This document shows, one piece after another, positions 23,547 through 35,302 of a stretch of 64,000 bases of DNA (the first letter of the stretch is position 1; each line of letters opens with the position of its first letter). The notes under the pieces were generated by a model, which worked only from the letters and a program-made list of their open reading frames with translations, was not told where the DNA came from and did no database searches. The DNA comes from Botryosphaeria dothidea (Eukaryota > Ascomycota > Dothideomycetes > Botryosphaeriales > Botryosphaeriaceae): positions 372,001 through 436,000 of the forward strand of contig WWBZ02000012.1 of the NCBI GenBank assembly GCA_011503125.2. The letters run 5' to 3'. A program made the translations under genes and the position numbers.

Positions 23547-25277
23547 GGTGGATTAGATTTTGCCTGCTCTGATGAAGTGCGGGGTCTCTGAGGGATGGTG
23601 GGTGGAAGGGGAGATGAAGTTGCATGGGTTTGCAGCAGCTGGGCTATGACACATGGTCGGATGAAGCCACAGGTCGGACAGATCGGTATCGCATCTGTCC
23701 GATCCCGTCTATTTCATCGCCTCGACTCTCCATGCGATAGTGAACCTGGTGTTGCAATACTTTCCAAACCAAAAATGAAAACCGAGAGGTGAATATGTGC
23801 TGGATTGTGTGGTCTGGTGCAGTACGTACTGATCAGGAGTCAATCCCTCGAACTTGATTTCCATCCGGCGGAAATCTTTTGGCGGATGCTGCTTTGGGCA
23901 AAAGAAATCAGCAAGCCATTTTCATTGAAGCGTTTTGATGATATCGCACCTCATACGTACAATTTGAAGCGAGCGCACTGGTTTCCTGCGCGCACCGCAG
24001 CAAGGCAGAATTCGGGTCAAGAGTAAATCCTTCATTATTGCAAGCTTTGATTGCTTGCTATCTGGAGTAGCCATGCTCGAAACCATCGCCGCTATTCTCG
24101 CCAAAAGTGGAGGATGGGTATCTGGCGCCTTCGGGCCAATGCCGAAAATATGGCCGCAACGATTATTACAAATGTCGGCAGTTGCGCCTTTTCAGGGAGG
24201 GTATCGTGCATGGAGGGATAAAAAAGAGAGAAGCCACAAAAAACACTAACACGCCTGTTGGGAAATAGAATGAGGGGAGCACATAAATCACATGGAAAGG
24301 AGTGCCTCGTCCTGAGACGGGAGTGGTAGTGATGATAGGCGAGATGGACGAAACCTCCAACGCGACATCAGGTTGTATTATAAACAGGATTATCGCCGTC
24401 GAAATTATGGATTCCCGTCGAGATGAGTTGCCACGCGGTAGCCTCTTCATTCCTTGCGTGTCAGCGACCGTGACTGCGAGGAGCTCGGGCTAGGCATTCT
24501 TCGTACGTCCAGGACAAAGAGGGAAGGAGTCCGGACGTGTGGAGTTACTTCGTCATCCCGTAGGCTGGCCGGGAATGCTCGCACAGATCAACCGGTATGG
24601 TGACATCGCCCGCTGTCTCAGTAACCCACGGAGGAAGCAACGGCAAGGGGACTTTCATTGGATCTTTCAGCGAGTGTCCTGATAACGATGGAAACTGACG
24701 GCTGCGTGTCACTTGTCTCCTTGGAACCGTTGTATGTTTCTGACAGTGCGGGAGTTGCTCGCCTCATGGATGGAGAGGTTCCTCGCTACGGTTGCGCGTG
24801 TAACCAGTCCTTGCATGCGCGCGCACATTCCGAAGGGAGGCAACAAAACGCGTGCAGTAGACGCGTAGCCCAGTCATATATCAAGTAATGATGCCCGCCT
24901 TGACTGTCGTACTTTTACCACTTGGCACTCGGCGTCAACGAGCAGCCAATTCCATCGTCGCTTTCACTGCGAAAGGGTGTGATGAGATTGAGGTCATGTG
25001 AGCACGCGTTTCCGCACCCATGGTGCCTTGCGTCTGACCACAGGTCAGCTCACAAGGTGTTACAACAGGAAGACGAAGGGAAAAGAAACCAAAGAAAGAC
25101 GCGTTGGCCGTCGCAGCAAAGAAGAGGGCGCAAATGTGCAGAAAAGGCCATGCAATTCACAATTAGAGAATAGCGGCAATAGCAAAAGAGTTCGTCAGGT
25201 TCACAACGACATGGGTAATGGTGGGGCAGTGGGTCCCGCCCACAGGGCTGAATTTACCCGTATTAGCCTACACTTCT
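23547..25277. other. 1.7 kb intergenic, no gene seen
   Basis: Only short overlapping open frames, none with a recognisable feature. It may contain the missing first exon of the low-complexity gene at its left end. No repeat or RNA gene was seen. Confidence 0.5.
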
Positions 25278-26807
25278 CTATTTGGGGTAGTCCTTGACAT
25301 GGTAGCTCTTGAGCTTGACGAATTGATCGAAGCCGAACTTGCTCAGTGTCTGGCCCTTCCCGGACTCTTTCCATCCGATCCATGCAAGGTCCTGCGACTG
25401 TTGTCAGCTCATGAAACATTTCAGGATTGTGCATAAAGTGGCTCACCGGTGCTGGATAGTCGCAACGGTTCACGAAGACGGTACCTGCTTCAACGTCGTC
25501 CGCCAGCGCATGCCCCTTCTCCACGTCCTTGGTCCAGATGCTGGCGGTCAGACCAAACTGGCTGTCGTTCATCAAACGAATGGCTTCGTTGTCATCCTTC
25601 ACCTTGACAACAGGAATGACGGGGCCGAACGTCTCCTCGGTGATGACCGTCATAGTGTGATTGACGTTGGTGAGGAGCGTAGGCGCAAGAAAGTTGCCAT
25701 CTGCAGGTGGGTTCTTGAAAGATTCGTTGTCTGGTGTAGCATCCTTGGCACCCTTGTCAAGCGCGTCTTGAATGTGAGAACGGATGGTCTCGGCAGACCT
25801 CTTAGACACGACCGGGCCGACGTGCGTCTTCGCGTCGAAGGGATCACCCAGCTTGTAGCCCTTCAGGACATCCTGGACGGCGGCGACAAAGTCGTCATGG
25901 ACGCTTTCGTGGACGTAGACACGTTCAATGCTACAGCAACTCTGACCCGAGTTGAAGACAGCACCGTCGACGATCTCCTCGGCAACCCACTTAATGTCCA
26001 CATCGGGACGGATGAAGGCAGGGTCCTTGCCACCAAGTTCCAGACCAACGCGAACGTCAACACGATCAGCAGCGGCACGCTGGACGGCCAGACCACCGGC
26101 AACGGAGCCGGTGAAACACACCAGCTGGATTGCAGGGTTCCTGACAAGCGTCTCGATCTGGGTGTAGGACCCGCAGTGGAAGTATTGAACGACGTTCTGA
26201 GGGAGGCCAGCGTCGACGAAAGCCTTGTGCAGCTGCTCTGCGCTGGTGGGCGTCTGTGGCGACGGCTTCAGGATGACCGAGTTGCCGGCCAGAATTGCGG
26301 GGACGACCGAGTTGATGAGAGTCAGGTAGGGGTACTGTGTCACAATGCCGCGTTAGCCATGCGGGAGTCGGGAGTGGCGCCGGCGGGGGGAGGCAAGCTC
26401 ACGTTCCAAGGGAACAGGATCAAGACAGGTCCCACAGGCACCTTCTTGATGTAGCGCTTGAAGCCCTTCTCAGGCTCGCCATCGGTGACGCTCAAAGCCT
26501 CATCTGCAACCTTGAGCAGGTAGTGGCCGCGCATGACGGCGGTCGAGACCTCCTTCGCGGTGTAGGCAATCGGGCGGCCCATCTGCTCGGTGATCTCGCG
26601 AGCTATCTCATCCTTGTTTGCGTCAAGGTTGTCCAGGGCCTTCTTGACAATGGCCTTGCGCTCGTCCAGCGAGGTCTTGCGGAAGGCATTGAAGGCCTCG
26701 ACGGCGGCAGCAGGGAGGCGCTGCAGGTCGACGTCAGACAAGCCATTGCGCGTGACAACGGGCTTGTTGGTGATGGGCGAGATGGTGGTGATGGTTTCGA
26801 CAGACAT
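25278..26807 (-). CDS. aldehyde dehydrogenase (succinate-semialdehyde dehydrogenase-like)
   Basis: NAD(P)-dependent oxidation of an aldehyde to a carboxylic acid. Exons 26403-26807, 25447-26334 and 25278-25391, all phase 0, give 468 aa. The cofactor-binding segment is PVGPVLILFPWN|YPYL across intron 1, with SVILKPSPQTPTS (K158). VCFTGSVAGG precedes the general base Glu in GLELGGKDPAF (E234) and the catalytic Cys in FNSGQSCCSIERVYV (C268, with a second Cys next to it). ITEETFGPVIPVV and GLTASIWTKDVEKG are also typical. The last exon supplies the conserved WIGWKESGKGQTLSKFGFDQ and KSYHVKDYPK. It resembles fungal SSADH-like ALDHs, but the substrate cannot be fixed from sequence. No targeting peptide is visible, so a cytosolic enzyme is likely. 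Confidence 0.95.
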
Positions 26808-29719
26808 GGCGGCGGTGATGGTGTGAGAGACGCTGTCGCGAGAGTCAAAAAAACGCTGCTAGGCGCTGAGTGGGCGGCTGCTGCGTGGTGACGTCCGATC
26901 GCGGGGCAGTTGCAGGTGGCGGGCGATAAGATAGGCGGAATCTTGTCCGCGCCAGCAAGACGCGTCGGCAGCGGGCGCGCGCCCGCCGAGTGTCTGGAGC
27001 TGTCGGCCTCGCTCCACCAGCATTTGTTGCACGCATCGCAGCAAGGCCACAGTCTCGACGTGTCCAATGGTGACAGCAAACAACTGCCGTCCGGCATTTG
27101 AACTTTAGCTCACCTCATTTCCGCTCGCTTAGGTCGACAGGCTCGCTATAGCTGCCGCCAGGCCTGCGGGATCGCCGCCAGCATCCGCCAGCAGCCATCC
27201 CGGAACTAACCTTCTTATGTTTTACCTTGAGCAGGAGATTGCTTGAGCATATCGAAACGATAAGGAAATGAAAGCAAGCTCCCGCCCGCCAGCGCCTCGG
27301 ATGGGCCCGGCAGGACAGCTGGCTGTAGGGCAGCCGTGAAGCCGTGTGGCCCTGTCCCAGTCATCCGATCGGATCTCTAACTCTGGTGCAAGAGGAGGAA
27401 ACGCATTGAAACCCAGCCTGCTGCATTGACGACAAGCACGACTGATGTCACTTGCCAAAGATCACCAGCTGCTCTGGCCACACCGTCCACTGCGCGTCGC
27501 GGATCTGTCGCGGGTCTAGAAGCCTTCGTGTCGTTGTTTCGCGGAGGCATGCTGTTTCACCCCTCCGCCTGCACTCATTCGACCTCACCGCCCGTTGGCA
27601 CTTCGCCGCACCTCACAAGTCGACAACCGGGATGCCTCGCCGTCAGCGCAGGCTCCCTGCGTGCTGCACCCCAGCTCGCTTGCGCGACCCGCCCGCGCGG
27701 CTCATGCAACTGCGCGTTCTTTTGGTGAAGATTCCGGTTCCCATGCAACCGCAGCGGTGCAGGCACAAGAGTGTTAAGGAACGGCGCGCGGGCTGACCGA
27801 CTCCTCGCCCGGCGGATCGACTGATACCGTACCGATGAGGGCGAAGAGGTGTGACCCCCCGGGATCGCTGCGGCTCCAGGTTCACCGTCCCCACGGAGAG
27901 CCGGCCCCGTCGCCCAAAACCGCTTGGTCCATGGCCCGTTTCCTCTCCCCCTAACAGCTTTTTGACGAAAGGCCCGAACGACATATCCCAACTCTCGACG
28001 AATGGCACCAACGGTCTTGGTCTGACCTCGGCTCCGTCCTCCTCACTACGGCCTGCCCCAGGCTTGGAAGCTCCGCGGTCATGGCGCCGCGAAAATTTCA
28101 CGCGTTGCTGCTAGCGGGGCGCTTGCGAGCACCACCAGAGCACAACCAGTCCGTTGACGCATATGCCAGCTGCGACCAAGGCCCGGAGCTTCTGACATCT
28201 CGCAGATCCGCCGGAGAAATTGCCCCGCCGCTGCATGGCCGTTCCTGCATGGCCACGAGACTCGCTGATGGCATGGCATGGCATGGCAAGGCATTTCGGC
28301 GCGGGCACTCCTGAGGCTGGAGTCAAATTTAAGGCCGGACTCGTGAGCGGGTAGTGAAATGCTTGTCGAGGCGCCGTGCCGGTTCCTGATAGCTGCGCAT
28401 TCAGATTTATTGAGGGCTCGGATGGAAGGAGCGGGAGGCCTTCGCTGCAGGCCTGCTCCCTGGTCATATCGATCCGCCGGGTCTGGAGTGCACGCTGTCA
28501 TGCAGGAAGCGGCCGTCGTCTAACTGGGCTGTGGCTCCAGGTCTGGGCCGCCCCGAGCAGACGTTATTTCGACTACGTGCAGCGAGTAATGAGCGTGATT
28601 TTGCTGGCCGCCGAATCACAGCACTCCCTCGCCAGCCATGAGCAGGCTACCCTCGCACAACGACCTTCTCTATGCAGCTCACTCACATGGCCTCCGTCGC
28701 AGCCACGCATTGCACCACCCGGCCCAAGCCCTGTGTCAGCGACGTTATGCAAGAGGCTTGATCGCCGGCGTAGCCCTGTTTCAAGGGTAAAGCACGACGA
28801 CGCCTTGCCCGCCGCCGTTCTAGAAACACACGGGAAGGTGCTTTTGCCGCGCGCGCCCACCACACGCTGGGGATGACGGGTGGTGGGCGCGGGCAGTCAA
28901 TCCGCCGGCCGAGGACCCGCGCTGACTTGGGAAGCTCCGTCCGCGTCGCGGTGCCGGTGGGTTCGGCATTTCTTTCTTGCTGTGGCCACGATGCTACACG
29001 GCACGAGGATGCCCAAATTCTTGCACGCTGCGCTCCCGGGGCGCCACACGACACTACCGCGGGCGGTCCCACCGTGGCCACTCTGCGGCCGCCGGCAGCC
29101 TCTCTTGCACGTCTCCCGCGAGCTTGCCCGGCACTGAAACGGCATTATTGCTCGACGGTATGCGCGGGGGCTGCTCGATCAGCCAATATCCGTCTTTATT
29201 GGCTTCCCCAGGTTCCGTTTCTTAGTGGCCGGGCGGGCGTCTGACAAGCGTGCAATGCTGGCGATCCTGGGCCTCCTGCCATCTGCCACTCCATCTCGTT
29301 TACGGCAACCCATGCTCCGCCCGTCCCTTGATTTCTGATGCGGGCTGCAACTAGTCCCCCGGCACATGGAACTGCAACGCCGGCGATAGCCACCCAACCG
29401 AGCCAAGCGTCAACTCAAAGGCGAATGAAGAGGCGCTGCCCTAAGCGCACGGGGCGTTCTGCTCGAGTTCCCTGCGCTATACCCCGCGCACTCCGCGTTC
29501 GTCCAGGTATATGGTACCTAGGCACACCGCAAAATCCACCATAGAGATTCGCCTTGGTCTTTTCATGATCTGCTAGCCGCTCCTCGAATGTTTGTTTTCT
29601 CTTCCCCAGCGCCTCCGATTTCTCTCGCGCGCGCCTGACGCGAATTTTCCCTCTCTTCTCCGCCCGCTCAAGCGACCCTCCTCGGTGCCATTTGTCCCGA
29701 GCGCAACTAAGCTTCCGAA
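26808..29719. promoter_or_regulatory. 2.9 kb gene-free region upstream of xlnR
   Basis: No open frame here looks like a gene. The DNA is GC-rich over most of its length. A short tandem of atggc units lies at 28267-28291. The last ~200 bp are pyrimidine-rich and end at the xlnR ATG, as expected for a 5' leader. The size suits an extended promoter of a regulated transcription factor, but no specific binding site was demonstrated. Confidence 0.45.
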
Positions 29720-32646
29720 ATGCTCTCCACCGGCCTTCATCAATATACTATATCGGCCTTCAACCAGCTGCCCTCCTCGAACCTCTTAAATCATGACCAG
29801 CAACTCTCCTCCCAGCGGCTCTCCACCGCCGGCCTGGACGCCCTCGCTCAGAGCTCGCAGTACGCGCTGCACCACTACCCACACACGCCACATCATGTGC
29901 TAGACGGAAAAACTTTTGGGAAGCAACGGCATCATCCCTATGTCAATCTGCCTGCCTCTGCTGGCTCCCGCAATCAGAAGTCGACCATGGTGCCTGACCG
30001 TCGCCATTCCAACGCCCCGGTGAGGCGGCGGATCAGCAGAGCCTGCGACCAGTGCAACCAGCTGAGGACAAAGTGTGATGGGAAAGCACCATGCGCCCAC
30101 TGTATCGGTGGGTAGTTATCAGCCCCTGATTCCGCTTGACTTACTGACCACCAGAAGAATTTGGCCTGACCTGCGAGTACATGCGGGAGCGCAAGAAGAG
30201 GGGCAAGGCTTCCCGCAAAGAGATCGCAGCACAGCAGGCAGCAGCCGCCGCCGCCGCCATAACAGCAGTCGAAGCCGGTCATACGAGCCCTTCGTCAGCC
30301 AACGGTTATCCCAGTGAAGAACAGAACGGCAACAGCCCCGGCCAAGCCAATGATAGAGACGGTCAGAACAAGCCTTCAAGGCATGACCTCCCTCCACCAA
30401 GCAATGGCGCGCATCGATCTGCCAGTATTGGGAGCCACAATGGAGCCAACGGCGCAACGCATTACGACATGAATCACGTCGGCAGGTACGGTTCTGTGGG
30501 TGATATTTCTGAAAGCGGAGGCCATCATCAGATCGCTGGGCCCGCAGACGGTCTGGTGACTGGTCTCGCAACGCCACGTCTGCCCACGAACGGAGTGCAT
30601 GATCGCAACATCCACATCATGAACATGTCCGATTATGGTTCCATGGACGATTACCAGCGGGCAGTCACATCCCCTGGCGCTGTGAATGGAAACATGATGC
30701 TTCAGAACGGCGGCCACGTAATGCACCATCCGCTCCTCACTAGCAACGGGATGCAAGCATATGGAGATGGCTCCTACACCATGCTTAGCCCCCAAAGCCA
30801 GCATGGGCAGCAGAACGGATTCCGCATACCCCCTGGAGAGAGCCCTTTGGCTGGCTTCCTGGGTAACTCTCCGGTCGCTGGCTCTCCTGGATGGCTGTCA
30901 CTCCCCTCCCCCTCGGCAGCTCTGTACTCGCAGCAACACCTGGCAAGTTCCCAAACACCTCGATATCCGGTTCTGAAACCGCTATTGCCTTATCTTCAGG
31001 GGATAATACCTGTCTATTTGGCTTGCGATCTCCTGGAGCTGTACTTCCAGAGCGCCAGCTCTGCTTTCATGCAACCTGTTTCTCCCTACGTCCTTGGATA
31101 CGTGTTCAGAAAACGGTCCTTCTTACGACACAGCAACCCCAGAGTGTGCAGCCCAGCTCTACTGGCGAGCATGCTTTGGATAGGGGCCCAGACGCATGAA
31201 TCCGCCTTCCTCACATCACCCCCGTCGACCCGTGGCAAGGTCTGCCAAAAGCTTCTTGAACTAACCATTAGTTTGCTGAAACCACTTATCCACACACCTG
31301 ATGCTAGCAATCACGCGTCACCAAATTTTGCCGCTAACACGGTCATCAACGGTGTCGCACTTGGCGGTTTCGGCGTGGCCAACCCCATTTCCGGCAGGTT
31401 GGCAGAGACAGAGGGTGGCACGCCTGGCTCAGCAGCGGCCCTTGACGACATTGCAACATACATGCACCTGGCCGTTGTTGTGTCGGCGAGTGAATACAAA
31501 GCAGCGAGCCTGCGGTGGTGGAACGCTGCATGGTCGTTGGCAAGAGAGATGAAGCTCAACAGGGAACTTCCACCAAATCCACCGCCAGCGGAACGGGAAG
31601 TGGGTGAAGATGCTGATGCGGAAGGCGAGGTTGACATGGAAGTCGACATGGGAGGAATGAATCACGGCATGCAGGCACACACCCCAGGAATGATCTCCGA
31701 GGAAGATCGGGAGGAAAGGAGGAGGATTTGGTGGCTGTTGTACACCATGGACCGTCACCTGGCTCTCTGCTACAACAGGCCGCTGTTCTTGCTCGACGTC
31801 GAGTGCGAGGAGCTCCTTCAGCCTATTGAGGAGTCGAAGTGGCAGGCAGGGGACTACTACACTGGCAACTCGGACCAATATTCGGATTCATCGTCTTCTT
31901 ACTACAGGAGAAGAGGCCCCTCGTCTGAAGTTACCGGACACTCGATCTTCGGATACTTTACGCCCCTGATGACCATTCTCGGTGCTATTGTCGACCTCAA
32001 TCACGCCAGGAATCACCCCAGGTTCGGCAACCGCTTCCGCAACGGCAACGAGTGGGACCATTACGCTTTGGAAATTACACAGCAGTTGGAGGCCTATGGG
32101 CGGAGCCTCGAAGAGTTCGAGAAGCGCTTCACGAGTAGTTTGACTGCTGGGAGTGACAGCGACGGGCCGAACGCTACGGACAATGGCAACCGCGATGCAG
32201 GCACTCCTTCGGCACACTCGGTCAATTCATCCAGCTCCAGGATCACTGAATCGATCATCCAGACCAAGATCGTGGTTGCGTATGCCACACACCTAATGCA
32301 CACGCTCCACATTCTGCTCAACGGCAAGTGGGACCCAATTTCGCTCTTGGACGACAACGATCTCTGGATCTCGTCGCAGTCGTTCGTGACGGCCACCGGA
32401 CACGCGGTATCGGCGGCGGAAGCACTCAGCGACATCCTCGAACACGACCCGGACCTCAGTTTCATGCCTTTCTTTTTTGGGATGTATCTGCTGCAAGGGT
32501 CATTTCTACTGCTCCTCATTGCGGACAAGCTGCAAGGCGAAGCCAGCCCCAGCGTCGTCAAGGCGTGCGAGACCATCGTGCGCGCGCATGAGGCGTGCGT
32601 GGTTACGCTCAACACCGAGTATCAGGTAAGATTTGGCCACTATCAG

Positions 32647-32680
<34 letters not shown>

Positions 32681-32869
32681 CCCCGGTCGTACATGATTCG
32701 TAGGGCAGTTGCTGACGGTTGGCAGCGCAATTTCCGCAAAGTCATGCGCTCCGCCCTCGCCCAAGTGCGGGGGCGGTGCCTGGAGGACTTCGGAGAGCAG
32801 CAGCAGCGGCGCCGCGAGGTGCTCGCGCTGTACCGGTGGACGGGTGACGGAAGTGGCCTTGCGCTCTGA
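29720..32869 (+). CDS. xlnR: XlnR/Xyr1-type Zn2Cys6 activator of xylanase and cellulase genes
   Basis: Orthologue of XlnR/Xyr1, the master activator of hemicellulase, cellulase and pentose catabolism genes. Exons are 29720-30107, 30158-32625 (or from 30155) and 32726-32869, giving 999 (or 1000) aa. The zinc cluster is [20 protein letters not shown] then [14 protein letters not shown], with Cys at about 109, 112, 119, 125, 128 and 135; intron 1 splits it. [19 protein letters not shown] is the hallmark linker. The fungal-specific regulatory domain starts at about residue 410 ([20 protein letters not shown]) and includes [20 protein letters not shown]. The C-terminus ends [24 protein letters not shown] after intron 2. 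Length fits the family (about 900-1000 aa). Intron 2 holds a 32-nt poly-C run. Gene-poor flanks on both sides suggest complex control. Confidence 0.96.
32647..32678 (+). repeat. 32-nt poly-C tract inside xlnR intron 2
   Basis: Thirty-two consecutive C, one T, then six more C, between the donor (32626) and the acceptor (32724-32725) of the last xlnR intron. If the intron were retained, the tract would encode a poly-Pro stretch ending at a stop at 32701-32703. The length is prone to slippage and assembly error. Confidence 0.95.
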
Positions 32870-32985
32870 CGATCCCCTTCAATCTCGATGGGTTCCGGAC
32901 TGCGACGGGAAAGCCGACGGATTGGATGACGCCTTCTCTCACGCCCTTTCCCTTCCGGCGGACCGGAAGGGAAAGGGCGGGGGGA

Positions 32986-33017
32986 TGGCAGGGCAGGGCA
33001 GGGCAGGCAGGGCAGGC
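32986..33017. repeat. imperfect (GGCAG)n tandem repeat
   Basis: A run of ggcag/ggcagg units about 32 nt long in the 3' flank of xlnR. Simple-sequence DNA with no other feature. Confidence 0.8.
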
Positions 33018-33213
33018 TGCGCCGCTTTTCATTTTCTCTCGTGCATTCATTCGCTCGCCACATTTTGAGGCCGAGCTCACGTGCATTCTGGTCTTTTTTT
33101 ATTTCTGATGCTCGCTTGGCAAGAGGGAAGGATCTGCTTATATCGGGCAGTGATATTAAGGCGCTTTGGGCATGTGTGTCTCTTGGGATATACCCGTCGA
33201 CTTGGTTGCATCG

Positions 33214-33232
33214 TCATCATCATCATCATCAT
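33214..33232. repeat. (CAT)n microsatellite
   Basis: About six CAT units in a row in the non-coding block after xlnR. Confidence 0.85.
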
Positions 33233-34083
33233 CTCTCTAAGGTCTTTGTGGGAAAATTCCAAAAACAGCGAATTAGGGCTGTTTGGTTTGGTTTTGGAGG
33301 GGGTTGTATGTGTGTGTGCATTTACAAGTTTCAGAAGCTGGTCCTGCTGTGGATAGCGGTCGTGCATGTATGGGATGTGTGTATGTATGTGACTCATGTG
33401 CCTCTGTCCGTTTTCTGAGTTGGGCGTGGTGCGGTGGAGCTTGAGCTGAAGAAGAAACAGACGGGCCTGCGCTTGTTGATTCAGAGCAGCTGCGGCGGCG
33501 GCGTCAGAGAGTAGTGTGCGTTGGCATGATGCCATGGGAGGAGGACCGGTTGGGGGGGGGGGGCCTCCCGAAACAGGCGTCCAGACACACGCAGCAATCC
33601 ATGCGGCTCATCATCTACTACTCTATGATCACCGGCTCGCCCGTTCCGCTTGTCTCGACAACGAGAAAAGAGCCCTTGAAGCAGCAGCTCACCGCGCTAG
33701 GACCCGATTCCGACGCACACGGCGGCGGAGACGGAGCGGCGAGCAGCACCTCCTCTGCCGGTCTGTAGCGCCGTTTTGGCGGCAGTCCGCATTTGTTGCC
33801 AACTGCCTAGCCTCCTCGCCCCCGTCGGCGCCTCTCGCGCCAGCCAGCCCTGCCACTTTCTTTTCCGAGGTAGGTACCGCGACTACGCGCCGACGGTGGA
33901 TGAGGCTTGGAGATTGCAAACTTCACACCAGGAGGCCGACCACGTCTTCCAGCGCTTGCTCGGCCGGTTGAAACGATGGTTCGTATCCGCTCCACGCCTT
34001 CGCATTCTTTTGTTCTCTGCTGCGCTGGGAGCAGGAGGGCCACAGAGAGAGGGAGCCAGATGCGCGGTTACGAGACCTGTCAG

Positions 34084-34085
34084 GG

Positions 34086-34121
<36 letters not shown>

Positions 34122-34123
34122 CA
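34084..34123. repeat. (GGCA)10 microsatellite
   Basis: Ten perfect GGCA units in a row, the longest perfect tetranucleotide repeat in the window, in non-coding DNA. Confidence 0.95.
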
Positions 34124-34300
34124 CTGGCTGCTGCACGCCACATTAACCCCCCGCGACACACAAAACGCACAGCCCCCCGGCCGCTCTCAACCCCCGGCTG
34201 TCGCTCATCATCATGCGCACGCGCCGCCGGCAGCTGAGCGGGCCCTGGCGTCCGGCAATTCGCGTGTTGGGATCAGCGCGCTTGCGGGGGATGTGTGCGC

Positions 34301-34317
34301 GTGTGTGTGTGTGTGTG
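34301..34317. repeat. (GT)n microsatellite
   Basis: Seventeen nucleotides of alternating G and T, in gene-free DNA. Confidence 0.9.
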
Positions 34318-34863
34318 GTTTGGAACTAAGCATCAGTTGAGCGTTGATCAGGGCGTCCGCGGGCACCCAAAAGAACAATAACCAAAAGGGCAACGAGATG
34401 GAAAAGCAATGAGAAGTCAGTCGAACAAAAAATAGCAAATGATCATGTAGTTGGGCTGGGCTGACTGGGCGCGCGCGCTGCGAATCCGAGAATCCCGCAC
34501 TCTGCTTTCTGAGGCTTGCTTCCTTCCTTTGTGCCACTCCCGCTCCGCCGACCGACATCTTCCATTTTAGCCTAAACGCCTGAAGTGGAGGGAGCAGCAA
34601 TCCCTAAAACGACGAATTCATTCATTCGCCGCTCCTTCCTCTTCTTTTCTGCTTTTGGGCTTCTGGAAGGGGAATCGTGGTATTTCCTGTCGGTGCCTGC
34701 ATTTCGGCTTTCCCGTAACGCTCCCCCCCCAAAGGTCTTGATTGCGTCAGAGGGTGGAAATTGTTTTTCTTTTTTTTGTTGGTGTTGTGAGGCGATGTTT
34801 GAGAGCTGCTGCCCTATTACCTCGTTGAGGCAATGCATGGGGGCATTCTTGTACGACGTCATG

Positions 34864-34883
34864 CTCTCTCTCTCTCTCTCTCT
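34864..34883. repeat. (CT)10 microsatellite
   Basis: Ten CT units in gene-free DNA. Confidence 0.9.
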
Positions 34884-35271
34884 ATATCGCGCCCCAGCCT
34901 TCCCTTCTCTCGCCTTTACCGCAACTCCCCGCGTAGGCGAGAATGACTGCCGCAGGACACAGAACGCAGCTCTCTACGCAGCGTTCATGGCCTGACATTC
35001 GCGCAGATGGACCCACTTTCTATTGCGGCCCATCTTCTACTGCTTCCAGTCCGCGCGGCGCTGGTCCGAGAATGCTGTGTGTTCCCGCTCAACGTCGCGT
35101 GCGCCACCAGATCTATATCGAGATGGCCGCTATAGGGCGAGCGGCCAGAAGCAACGCATATGCATGTGCCTGCACTAACGTCAGGGTATAACGGAGCTGG
35201 ATGCGAAAAATGTCACTGCCAGGGGTGTGTGGTGCAGCAGGATCTGCCCCGCCGAGAGATGCGATTTGGGG

Positions 35272-35299
<28 letters not shown>
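35272..35299. repeat. (GT)14 microsatellite
   Basis: Fourteen perfect GT units in gene-free DNA; a second GT tract lies about 1 kb upstream. Confidence 0.92.

Positions 35300-35302
<3 letters not shown>

Noticed and set aside
25339..26454. 371-codon plus-strand open frame
   Set aside because: Antisense to the aldehyde dehydrogenase and without recognisable features.
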